Below are positions 6,196 through 14,311 of a stretch of DNA of 18,860 bases, piece after piece; within the stretch, counting starts at the first letter, position 1; each line of letters begins with the position of its first letter. Position numbers and translations under genes: made by a program. Below the pieces are notes generated by a model that saw nothing but the letters and a program-made list of their open reading frames with translations, made no database searches and had not been told where the DNA came from. This DNA is from UBA5499 sp002426275 (lineage in GTDB: Bacteria > Bacillota > DTU084). The stretch lies in NCBI GenBank assembly GCA_937888735.1, contig CALASN010000117.1, positions 1-18,860 on the forward strand, read 5' to 3'.

Positions 6196-9141
6196 ATGAA
6201 CTTTAAGCTGGGAGCAGGCCAGGTTTTGCTGCCCGTTTTCTTTTTCCTTGCACCAATCGGTTCTGCGGCGCAATTGCTCCTCAACGGAGATTTTGAGGGC
6301 AGCGGCAATTGGCAATTTTATACCTATAGCCAAGTAGCTGCGATCCAACAGCCGGAGCCTGATGAAACCCGGGCCGCTGTTTTGAATTGGAAGCGAGAGG
6401 AGAACAGCGGCTGCGGCGTTCCGGGCATTTCGCAAGCATTTCGGATTCCCGAAAGCTGTCGGGCGCTGAAGATTTCTTACCGGTTCAAAACAGCTACCGC
6501 AGCTTCGGGACTGCAATTTCGATTGCGGCAAGCGGGAAGCGGCGTCAATCTGTGGTATTACAATGGAACGGACTGGCAGCAAGCCGCATCTTCCATTGCT
6601 GTGAGCGGCCGCACCGCCTGGTCTCAGCAGGATCGCGGAACTTATTCTCAGGATAATACCGTCGCCTTTCAGGGATTACAGGAAGCTTGGCAGCGCGTTG
6701 AAGCCGTTATTCCAGTAAAAGAAGGCATTAGCGATTACGCTGTGGATTTCTTGGGTAAAGGCGCGGATAGCGCCTCCCTCCAGTATGCTTACATTGATGA
6801 CGTAGCCGTCGATTTCATCCCCGAGAATACCGTCACCTTTGGCGGCTTAATCAAGGCTCTCAAATCCGGACAAGCGCTTTCGGATGCGCAAATACGATTA
6901 GTGAGCAAGGCTAACAGCGGCATCTTTTTCTCTGCGGTCAGCAATGTGAGCGGCTTTTTCACGCTTCGCGATGTGCCGCCCGGCGCTTACCTGCTCTCCG
7001 TTCAAAAAGCGGGGTTTCTGGAGTATCTGCAGGACATGGACGTGACTGACCCGCAAGCAGCCTTGAATCTAAGCATGCTCAAACTGTCAGATCCAGCCGT
7101 GATCTGGGATGGGAGCGGAGAAATCGCAGCGGTTGAAAGTCAAGGCGAAGTACTGCTGGGGCAGATTTTGCCTTGGGAGATCAGCTTTGCCGACGGAGAG
7201 AAAATCACCTGCCCCAAAATAGATGCTTTTTGGGAGAGAACAGTGACCCAGCTGGAAGATGGCAGCATGCAACAGCTATGGCGCTCCGGGACCGGCGAAT
7301 ATTTTCAACTGACACAGTTTGGCGACGGGAAGAGCCAAGCAGTTTGGGAGCTTCAAGGGCTTGTTTTCACTTTAGCAGTCAATGTACAAAATAAGCGGGT
7401 CAGCTTTGAGCCAAAGGTTAGCAATAAGACAAAGAAACCAATCCAGTGGGTGAGCGTGCCGGCAGCAGCCCAACTGCCGCTGGAAAATTTGAGAACCGCC
7501 ATCTTGCCCTGGTGGGGTGGACAGGAATTCTCTAAAAACTTTCTTCTCGGCAGGACCTCGTTGGGTTTCAGTTTTCCGTTGGCCAGCCATGACTTTTTTC
7601 TTTTCAATTACGGAGATTCCTGGCTGGGGTTTTACGGTGCGGATACTGGAGAGCCGTTACGCTTTGCCACGGCTGCCGTCAGCAAGCTCCAAGAGCCGGC
7701 TGGCTATTTTCTCAAGCATAGCTATAGCGCCTGGATTTTAGCTGACAGTGAAGAATCCGTTCCACCGACGCTCCTCGCTTGGCGGGGCGATCCGGTTGCC
7801 CTGGGCGATGTTTATGCAAACGATTGCGGACTCGCGCAGCTACCGACATTGGAGGCGAAAATGGGAACGAGCGCCTTCAATCAAATGCGCAAAAACATCC
7901 ATCTACTCTGCATGCTGCCGGAGACAAACTATGCGCAAGACAATAATTGGGAAGCCTTTTTATTGCATCCGCAGCTGACCAGCAATCTGACGGTTGAATT
8001 TGCCGGTTACAACAAAAGAGGCATGTTCGATCATTATAATCCAGACACGCTGCCGGTAAACGCGCGGCTTGGCGGAGAAGAAGGCTTTCCTCGGCTGGTT
8101 GCCAAAATGAAACAGCGCGGCCTGAAGGTGCAGATGTATATTCAGGCAAATTGGTGGAATCCGGATGCGCCGAGTTTTCAAACATTTGGCGGGGAACGCA
8201 TCGGTCTTAAGACTGACTGGAATAACCCCACTAAAGCGACCTACGAATATTATGGCGCCAATCCCGGCATCCGGGTCCAGCTATGGCGTCCGGAAGTGAG
8301 AGAGAAGACTTTTGAATTGACAGAGCAGCTGTTTCAATATGGCGTGGATTACATTTTCCACGATCAGCTGGGCTTTACCATCTCGCTTGCGCAAGCGTGG
8401 GACTTTGATCCTCAAAGGCCTGGCAAACCGTATCGCTATTTTCAAGATTTAGTGGATTTGGCCGCTCAAAGCTGGCAGCTAGGTCCCCTGGCATCCGAAG
8501 GCGTGGGCAACGACCGTCTCTGGCCGTATCTCTTTTCCTCTCACGGACACTATTTTCGTTCCCCCCTGGAAGATGGCGGAGCGGCTTGGTGGCAGACGCA
8601 GCAGAGCCGGCCTTGGCCGTATTTCGCCTTGGCCAGTTCCCAAACAGTGGCGTTTTATCAGCATAATCTGCAGAGCAATACCGATACGGAAGAGAAGATT
8701 TCCTGGCAGCTGGCTTTGGGCATTAATCTGAGCGCGACTCATAATGATTTCTTGTGCGCAGCCATCAAAGACCGCGCCCAGTGGAGTCACAATCTCAATT
8801 TGCTGGCTCAGATTCAGGAGTCGGTGGCCGCGGAGTTCGTAGGCAAAAAGCTGATTGACTTTGAGTATGTAAAGGGATGGCTGGACGTTTCCAAAACGAC
8901 TTGGGAAGGCGGTTTGACGATTTGGGCAAATCATACGGCCTCTCCGCAGACAATTAGCTGGAAAAATCGCACCTGGCTTTTGGCGCCGTTTGGGTTCTTA
9001 GCCGTCAAAGGAGAGGATTTCTTGGGCGGCAATCTGCTGTCAGACGGGATTAACAATTGGTCGCAACCGACTTACCGCTTAAGAGATCCGGCCTCCCCAC
9101 AGATTATCGTCACTATGTCCGGCCTGAGCAAAAATATTTGA
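6196..9141 (+). CDS. Secreted DUF6259-like glycoside hydrolase, paralogue 2
   Basis: A 981-residue paralogue of the preceding enzyme with the same architecture: signal peptide (1-25, ending IGSAA), binding-like module (26-206), carboxypeptidase-regulatory-like domain (214-300), and catalytic region (300-980). D723 in FHDQLG and E768 in SEGVGND line up with D728 and E773 of the first paralogue, as do PWWGGQEF, QANWWN, IRVQLWRPEV and FYQHNLQ. The binding module here is the most diverged of the five copies (LQFRLRQAGSG, W-S-Q-Q-D-R-G-T). ATG 6196 follows GGGGAGGAG with ideal spacing, 16 bases after the previous stop, so the two enzymes are surely co-transcribed. Two enzymes of one family suggest different linkages or different cell locations for one glycan. 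No cell-wall or T9SS-like sorting domain is seen. Confidence 0.74.
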   Translation: MNFKLGAGQVLLPVFFFLAPIGSAAQLLLNGDFEGSGNWQFYTYSQVAAIQQPEPDETRAAVLNWKREENSGCGVPGISQAFRIPESCRALKISYRFKTATAASGLQFRLRQAGSGVNLWYYNGTDWQQAASSIAVSGRTAWSQQDRGTYSQDNTVAFQGLQEAWQRVEAVIPVKEGISDYAVDFLGKGADSASLQYAYIDDVAVDFIPENTVTFGGLIKALKSGQALSDAQIRLVSKANSGIFFSAVSNVSGFFTLRDVPPGAYLLSVQKAGFLEYLQDMDVTDPQAALNLSMLKLSDPAVIWDGSGEIAAVESQGEVLLGQILPWEISFADGEKITCPKIDAFWERTVTQLEDGSMQQLWRSGTGEYFQLTQFGDGKSQAVWELQGLVFTLAVNVQNKRVSFEPKVSNKTKKPIQWVSVPAAAQLPLENLRTAILPWWGGQEFSKNFLLGRTSLGFSFPLASHDFFLFNYGDSWLGFYGADTGEPLRFATAAVSKLQEPAGYFLKHSYSAWILADSEESVPPTLLAWRGDPVALGDVYANDCGLAQLPTLEAKMGTSAFNQMRKNIHLLCMLPETNYAQDNNWEAFLLHPQLTSNLTVEFAGYNKRGMFDHYNPDTLPVNARLGGEEGFPRLVAKMKQRGLKVQMYIQANWWNPDAPSFQTFGGERIGLKTDWNNPTKATYEYYGANPGIRVQLWRPEVREKTFELTEQLFQYGVDYIFHDQLGFTISLAQAWDFDPQRPGKPYRYFQDLVDLAAQSWQLGPLASEGVGNDRLWPYLFSSHGHYFRSPLEDGGAAWWQTQQSRPWPYFALASSQTVAFYQHNLQSNTDTEEKISWQLALGINLSATHNDFLCAAIKDRAQWSHNLNLLAQIQESVAAEFVGKKLIDFEYVKGWLDVSKTTWEGGLTIWANHTASPQTISWKNRTWLLAPFGFLAVKGEDFLGGNLLSDGINNWSQPTYRLRDPASPQIIVTMSGLSKNI

Positions 9142-9183
9142 GTGGGCTAGGATGAAATTGCCTCTTAAAGGAAGGTGTTTGGA

Positions 9184-12100
9184 GTGTGCAAGATTAATAA
9201 ACCAATTCTGTTATGCCTCAGCGTGATTCTCTTATTTTGCGCCGTTGGAGCATTTGCAGCGGAGCTATTGCAGAACCCAGGCTTTGAGGAGACTGGCAGC
9301 TGGACAACTTATAATTATTCGCAAACGTTAAAATCTACGACTGATGATTTCCATAGCGGCGCGAGTTCGTATCTTTTGAACTGGAAGCGCAACGAAGCCG
9401 CGGACCGTGGCGTGCCGGGAGTCAAACAGGAATTTACGATCCCTTCTGGAACGGCCGTTTTGCATATTTCCTTTTGGTATAAATCGGCTGATGCTAATTC
9501 CGGCTTGCGTTTCCGGCTGCGGGAGAGCGGCGGAAAAAGCGGGCTTTGGTATTATGACGGCGCGCAGTGGCAGCAGGCGACCGAAGAGATCAATTTCGCG
9601 GCGCGTTCGGGCTGGGCGCAAGGCGATAAGGGAACAAATTCCAAATACAATACTTTCGCCCAAGTCGGGGTAACGGAATGGACCAAGTATGAGCTTCAGG
9701 TGCCAACGAAGGCAGGGATAACCAGCTACACCATTGACTTTCTGGGCCGCGGCAGCGATGCCGGCGAGCAGAAGGTGTATGTGGATGATGTAAGCGTCAC
9801 TGGCGAAGGCATAATCAGAGGTCAAGTTCAAGATGTGGCAGCGCGGCCTCTAGTGGGCGTTCAGATTCAAATAGGGTCTTCGGCGCCGCTCACAAGCGGG
9901 CCGGATGGAAAATTTGAAGTTACAGGCCTTGAACCTGGCACTTATGACATTCATGCCTCTTTAGACGGCTATGGAGATTACCAGGGCACCATCGCTGCCG
10001 ACGGCAAGGAATATGCGGTTATTCTTTTGCCGGCCTATATTTCTTCCGGCAATTTAATCAGCAATGGCGACTGCGAAGGCGTCGGCAGCTGGGGAATCTA
10101 TACTTTTAGCCAGGTAACGACCGCAACCGGTATGGATGGAAGCGATGCTCACAGCGGAAGTAAAGCTATTGTCTTGAACTGGAAACGCAATGAAGCCGCA
10201 GACAGGGGAGTGCCAGGGGTGATGCAGGAGTTTTCCACGCCTGCGGGCGCGGAAGCGATGCTGATCACGTTTTGGTATAAAGCTGTGAATAACGACTCCG
10301 GCCTGCGGATGCGGGTTCGAGAAAGCGGAGCCGGCGGCAATCTCTGGTATTATGGCGGCGCTCAGTGGCTGCAGGCGGCCGGAGAAATCAATCGCGTGGG
10401 ACGTACAGGTTGGGCGCAAGGCGATCAGGGCACCAATTCTCAGTATTATACGTTTGCTCAGGTGGGACGGACAGATTGGGCGGAAGCGAGTTTGGTGGTG
10501 CCGCTGAAGGTGGGGATCAGCAACTACACCATTGACTTTTTGGGACGCGGCGGCGATGCCGGCGAGCAGAAAGTCTTTGTGGATGATGTGACTGTGAAAT
10601 TCGTCCATTCCAGCGTGGCCAGCGTCGCGGGCAAAGTCCGGGATGCGGCTACCAATTTGCCCGCGCTCTTGCCCGGCGCCCAGGTGAGCTACGTTAACAA
10701 GACCAGCGCGCTTGTGGTCTACACCGCGCAAAGCGATGAGCAAGGGAACTATGCTTTTGACCAGATTTTGCCCGGAGCATATACGCTCAGGGTATCGTTG
10801 CCGCAATATAAGAACTATGTTGAGGAGTGTACGGTCCTCTCCGGCGCGAATAGCAAAGATCTTGAACTGGAACGGGAGAATGTCCCCATAACCATCAGTG
10901 CTTTCACCAGCAGTCGGGAAAGCTTTTCCACAGGCGCGGATGCCACTGTAAAAGCAACGCAGATCCAGTTCGCCGTTTCTCCAAGCGCAAGAGTGACGCT
11001 GGAAATTCTAGACGCCGGGGGAAATTTGGTGGCAATTTTAGTGGATAACGTTTTGTTATACGGCGTGCGCTCGGCTCAATGGGACGGGAGCAGCGGAGAA
11101 GGTTTTGTCCAGACTGGAAATTACACCATCAGAGTAGTCGCCCGGGACGGCGACGGCAAGATCGCCGCGTCCGCCACTTTGCCTGTGGCCATTAAAAATG
11201 ACGGTCCTGCGGCGCAGATTACCGAACCGCAGGCAAACGGCGACGAGCTTTATCACAACCTTAGGGAGATAATCATCAAAGGGACCACAGGTGAGCCTTT
11301 GGCACCGGTTACGGTTTATATCAAAACCACTGCCGGCACAGCGGAATATGCCACGACCACAGATATAACAGGAGCTTTTTCTTATCTGGTCACTTTGGGA
11401 GATGGCCTGACTGAAATCTTGGTTATCGGCAGCGATGCGCTGGGAAACAAAGGGGAGCCTTCCGGCGCTTTGAAAGTAAATTACGATGAGAATTTGAAGC
11501 TGGGCATCGTGACTGTTGAAAACGGCACTTTAATTTCACCGAAAAATCCTTTGCAGACTAAAGGGAAGCTGTGGTTATCTTTCTACTTAAAAGAGGGAAG
11601 CGTTAAGTTGGCGGTTTTCGCCGCGAACGGCAGGGAGATTTACCGGCAGACCGAAGAGCCGCAGCAAGCATCTGAGCTCACAATGTTCTGGGATGGTACG
11701 TATTCGGCGGACGGGCAATACGTTCCGGATGGCCTTTATACGTATAAGCTTTTTGTAGATGACGATGCGGAACCTTATTATGCAGGGCAGATCAGGGTGA
11801 AAAACGCGCCGTCGCTCTCGCCGCTTTTGGTTTATCCGCTCAATGAAATCATCATCGAACCGAATAAACCGCTGAAATTCAGCTGGGAGAAAGTTTCAGA
11901 TGCAGTCTACTATTTGTTCTCCTACGGCAGCGCGCAGGAGCAAATGTCGGAGCCGGTGGAGGTATTGGAGAATGCCTACCTGCTGCCTCAGACGCTGGCC
12001 ATAGGCGACTGGTTTTGGCAAGTGCAGGCTGTGGACTTGGCGGACAACCGCTCTCAAGCCGCCAGTGGAACTTTCACCATCGCTGCCATAGATGAAAGTA

Positions 12101-12420
12101 CGTTTGACATCTCCGGCTTTGTCCTGGCGCCGAATCCCTTTTCTCCCAATAGAGATCTGCGCAGGGAGCAACTGAATATCAATTTTGTCTTGCGGCAGGC
12201 CGGGTCTGTGAAGATCGCCATCTATAATCTGGCTGGGAATCTGGTCAAAGAGATCAAGCTGGATTATTGTCCTGCAGGCACGCAAGTTATAGCGTGGAAC
12301 GGCGAAGACAACTCCGGCAAACTTGTGCCCACAGGTCCATATCTGCTGCGCTTGGTGGCCAAAAGCCTTGAATATGAGGGAGAAGTGGAAATCAAAAGAA
12401 TGATTATGGTGATTCGGTGA
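9184..12420 (+). CDS. Large secreted multi-domain glycan-binding-like protein with FlgD-like C-terminal domain
   Basis: About 1078 residues with no visible enzyme domain. Order: signal peptide (1-25, ending VGAFA); binding-like module copy A (27-205); carboxypeptidase-regulatory-like domain (209-285); module copy B (290-471); second regulatory-like domain (478-565); FlgD-Ig-like domain (567-670); Ig-like domain (674-765); second FlgD-like domain (773-873, FWDGTYSADGQYVPDGLYTY); fibronectin-like domain (878-975, FSWEKVSDAVYY); C-terminal FlgD/T9SS-like domain (977-1078) with LAPNPFSPN, VKIAIYNLAGNLV, WNGEDNSGKLVPTGPYLL and a final KRMIMVIR. It probably sits on the cell surface and binds the glycan cleaved by the upstream enzymes. 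GTG 9184 is favoured, with AAAGGAAGG 8 bases upstream; GTG 9175 overlaps that site. It lies 42 bases after the second glycosidase. Confidence 0.7.
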   Translation: MCKINKPILLCLSVILLFCAVGAFAAELLQNPGFEETGSWTTYNYSQTLKSTTDDFHSGASSYLLNWKRNEAADRGVPGVKQEFTIPSGTAVLHISFWYKSADANSGLRFRLRESGGKSGLWYYDGAQWQQATEEINFAARSGWAQGDKGTNSKYNTFAQVGVTEWTKYELQVPTKAGITSYTIDFLGRGSDAGEQKVYVDDVSVTGEGIIRGQVQDVAARPLVGVQIQIGSSAPLTSGPDGKFEVTGLEPGTYDIHASLDGYGDYQGTIAADGKEYAVILLPAYISSGNLISNGDCEGVGSWGIYTFSQVTTATGMDGSDAHSGSKAIVLNWKRNEAADRGVPGVMQEFSTPAGAEAMLITFWYKAVNNDSGLRMRVRESGAGGNLWYYGGAQWLQAAGEINRVGRTGWAQGDQGTNSQYYTFAQVGRTDWAEASLVVPLKVGISNYTIDFLGRGGDAGEQKVFVDDVTVKFVHSSVASVAGKVRDAATNLPALLPGAQVSYVNKTSALVVYTAQSDEQGNYAFDQILPGAYTLRVSLPQYKNYVEECTVLSGANSKDLELERENVPITISAFTSSRESFSTGADATVKATQIQFAVSPSARVTLEILDAGGNLVAILVDNVLLYGVRSAQWDGSSGEGFVQTGNYTIRVVARDGDGKIAASATLPVAIKNDGPAAQITEPQANGDELYHNLREIIIKGTTGEPLAPVTVYIKTTAGTAEYATTTDITGAFSYLVTLGDGLTEILVIGSDALGNKGEPSGALKVNYDENLKLGIVTVENGTLISPKNPLQTKGKLWLSFYLKEGSVKLAVFAANGREIYRQTEEPQQASELTMFWDGTYSADGQYVPDGLYTYKLFVDDDAEPYYAGQIRVKNAPSLSPLLVYPLNEIIIEPNKPLKFSWEKVSDAVYYLFSYGSAQEQMSEPVEVLENAYLLPQTLAIGDWFWQVQAVDLADNRSQAASGTFTIAAIDESTFDISGFVLAPNPFSPNRDLRREQLNINFVLRQAGSVKIAIYNLAGNLVKEIKLDYCPAGTQVIAWNGEDNSGKLVPTGPYLLRLVAKSLEYEGEVEIKRMIMVIR
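9262..9798 (+). repeat. Binding-like module, copy A of an internal duplication
   Basis: First of two tandem module copies in the 1078-residue protein. It shares LNWKRNEAADRGVPGV exactly with copy B, plus GLRFRLRESG, LWYYDGAQW, GWAQGDKGTNS and QKVYVDDVSV. Codons differ at many synonymous positions, so the duplication is not recent. Confidence 0.8.
10051..10596 (+). repeat. Binding-like module, copy B of an internal duplication
   Basis: Second copy (NLISNGDCEG to VFVDDVTV), about 180 residues, separated from copy A by a carboxypeptidase-regulatory-like domain. The unit duplicated seems to be the module plus that domain, since each copy is followed by one. Other single copies lie in the genes at 3237, 6196 and 12443. 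Confidence 0.8.
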
Positions 12421-12442
12421 GAGCTCCAGATGAGGGAAGGGA

Positions 12443-13375
12443 GTGAACTTGTTGATTTTAAGAAAAGGCAAGCTGTTGACGCGATTAATGCTTGCGGGAT
12501 TGCTCCTCGGCTGGCATAGCGCCCTGGCGGTGGAACTGATAGTGAATGGCAACATGGAGAGCACGGACGGCTGGACAGTATATCCTTTCAGCCAGAGTTC
12601 CGTCGTCAGGACAACAGATGTTCATAGAAACGCCCAAAGCTGTATGTTGCTGCAGTGGGTGGAAGCATCGGATCGAGGAGTGCCTGGCGTAAAACAAGAT
12701 TTTACGGTTCCAGATGGCGTGGCCGCATTTAAGGTTTCATTTTGGTTTAAAACCGCCAACGCCAATACGGGCTTGCAGTTTCGTTTGCGGGAAAAAGCCG
12801 GCAATTGGTTTTACAATGGTTTGGCCTGGGAAAAAGCAGGCGAGACAATTAATTACGCCGCCCGCACGGGCTGGTTTCAGGGGGATACTGGGACTGCGTC
12901 TTATTATCATAGCTTCTCGTCTATGGCCCCGACTGCTGATTGGGTGCAATATAACGCTGTGATCCCTGCAAAATCAGGGATCAGAGACTATACCGTAGAT
13001 TTCATCAGCCGCGGCAATAACGCTGGTTTTCCGCATGCGGTTTATGTGACTGACATCAGCGTGCAGCCGGTGTTATTAGTGGAAGATTTAACCCTATCGC
13101 AAAACCCTTACAATCCCCAGAAGGGGAAACTTGTAGTCTCATATGCCGTAGCTCAGGCGAGCGCCGCGCAGTTGTGCATTTATAATTTGGCCGGAAGTTT
13201 AGTCTGGCAAAGCAATAATCTCCAAAATGTGATCGGGACTTGTCAGGCAGAGTGGGATGGGAAGGACTCGCGGGGCAGGATTGTGGCTAAAGGCGTTTAT
13301 GTGGTGGTAGTCAAAGGGGTAAGCTCCCAGTTGGGCGCTTTGATGAAAAGGAAGATGCTCAGCGTCATTTATTGA
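12443..13375 (+). CDS. Small secreted protein: one binding-like module plus FlgD/T9SS-like C-terminal domain
   Basis: 310 residues: signal peptide (1-29, ending WHSALA), one copy of the shared module (30-208), directly joined to a C-terminal FlgD/T9SS-like domain (213-310) with SQNPYNPQ, AQLCIYNLAGSLV, AEWDGKDSRGRIVAKGVYVV and a terminal KRKMLSVIY. It reads as a minimal version of its larger neighbour, with all middle domains missing. The module has a short deletion where others read E-S-G-x-x-x-L-W-Y-Y. Likely role: surface glycan capture; this is inference. GTG 12443 follows a purine-rich GAGGGAAGG but with tight spacing; TTG 12449 is a reasonable alternative. It begins 22 bases after the previous stop and precedes the PorV-like gene by 27 bases. 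Confidence 0.7.
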   Translation: MNLLILRKGKLLTRLMLAGLLLGWHSALAVELIVNGNMESTDGWTVYPFSQSSVVRTTDVHRNAQSCMLLQWVEASDRGVPGVKQDFTVPDGVAAFKVSFWFKTANANTGLQFRLREKAGNWFYNGLAWEKAGETINYAARTGWFQGDTGTASYYHSFSSMAPTADWVQYNAVIPAKSGIRDYTVDFISRGNNAGFPHAVYVTDISVQPVLLVEDLTLSQNPYNPQKGKLVVSYAVAQASAAQLCIYNLAGSLVWQSNNLQNVIGTCQAEWDGKDSRGRIVAKGVYVVVVKGVSSQLGALMKRKMLSVIY

Positions 13376-13402
13376 CGATTATGAAGCCGGGAGGTAAGAG
13401 AC

Positions 13403-14284
13403 ATGTTTAAAAAGACATTTAAGGTTGCTTTGACGTTGTTTTTTCTTAGCTCAGGAATTATTGCCGCTTCAGAGCGGGGCGCGTTTCCCGCAATAGGTGT
13501 AGGGGCAAGGGCATTGTCCATGGGCGGAGCCTTTGTCGCGTTGGCCGACGATGCGGACGCCACTTATTGGAATCCAGCCGGTTTGGCTCAACTGCAAAGC
13601 AGGCAGCTGTCCAGCACTCAGTCTGATCTTCTGGGGCTGGGAATTAATTATAACTGGCTCAGCTTTGTGCAGCCGCTAAAGAACGATCTTGCCGTGGGAG
13701 CGGCGTGGCAGAGTTTGGATGCCAGTGCGGCCTTCGGCAGTTTCCCTTATCGCGAAGGCAAATATTTGCTGTCTTTTGCCAAAGGGCAAACATCGATGAA
13801 AAATAAAGAGCTCTTGTGGGGAGTCAATCTGAAGTATAATTTTTTCGCCGGTGGAGATGAAAGCCTCAATATCAAGGAAAGAGGCCTGGGAATAGATGCG
13901 GGCGTTCAGTTCAGAATAAATCCCAAATTGAATTTAGGGCTGGCTGCAAGAGACGTTTTTGCCAATTTAACGGGCACAGTCGAAGAAGATGGGACCGCAA
14001 GAAAATCGAAAAGCTCCCTGGCTACGGATCTGACAGTGGGGATCGCTTGGCAGGAACCGAAAACCGTCTTTACCTGCGATCTCAGCGAGATCTGCAACAG
14101 CTTGAAATTTCGCGCGGGCGTGGAATATCGGGTCACTGATTCCCTGCGGCTTAGGGCAGGCTATGGTGCGGGCGCCTATACGGGAGGCATTGGCATCAGA
14201 GCGAGCCTCTATACTGCCGATTATGCTTACATTGTTCAGGAGTCCGGGGATGCCCAGCGGATATCAATAGGTTTTACGTTTTAG
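13403..14284 (+). CDS. PorV/PorQ (UPF0164) family outer-membrane beta-barrel protein
   Basis: 293 residues with signal peptide 1-22 (ends GIIAA) and the clear family signature at about 30-62: GVGARALSMGGAFVALADDADATYWNPAGLA. The rest alternates amphipathic strands and turns typical of a small barrel and ends RISIGFTF, with a terminal Phe fitting the BAM-recognised signal of outer-membrane proteins. In Bacteroidota, PorV carries substrates with C-terminal domains from the type IX translocon to the surface; many relatives in other phyla have no known role. Here it directly follows two proteins with CTD-like ends, which makes a shuttle or anchor role attractive but unproven. ATG 13403 follows GGGAGGT with 7-base spacing. 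No T9SS core genes are in the window. Confidence 0.85.
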   Translation: MFKKTFKVALTLFFLSSGIIAASERGAFPAIGVGARALSMGGAFVALADDADATYWNPAGLAQLQSRQLSSTQSDLLGLGINYNWLSFVQPLKNDLAVGAAWQSLDASAAFGSFPYREGKYLLSFAKGQTSMKNKELLWGVNLKYNFFAGGDESLNIKERGLGIDAGVQFRINPKLNLGLAARDVFANLTGTVEEDGTARKSKSSLATDLTVGIAWQEPKTVFTCDLSEICNSLKFRAGVEYRVTDSLRLRAGYGAGAYTGGIGIRASLYTADYAYIVQESGDAQRISIGFTF

Positions 14285-14311
14285 GAAAGAAATTAGGGGG
14301 AGGTAAGCGTA

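Noticed and set aside
9262..10596. Recent tandem DNA duplication or assembly artefact
   Set aside because: The two module copies differ at many synonymous sites and in loops, so they are an old duplication rather than a collapse or repeat error.
10054..10806. 250-codon open frame on the minus strand
   Set aside because: It lies wholly inside the 1078-residue protein, has no signal of its own, and its text is the antisense of the conserved module repeats.
11896..12564. 222-codon minus-strand frame spanning two + genes
   Set aside because: Antisense to well-supported C-terminal and signal-peptide sequences; no ribosome-binding site and no protein-like features.
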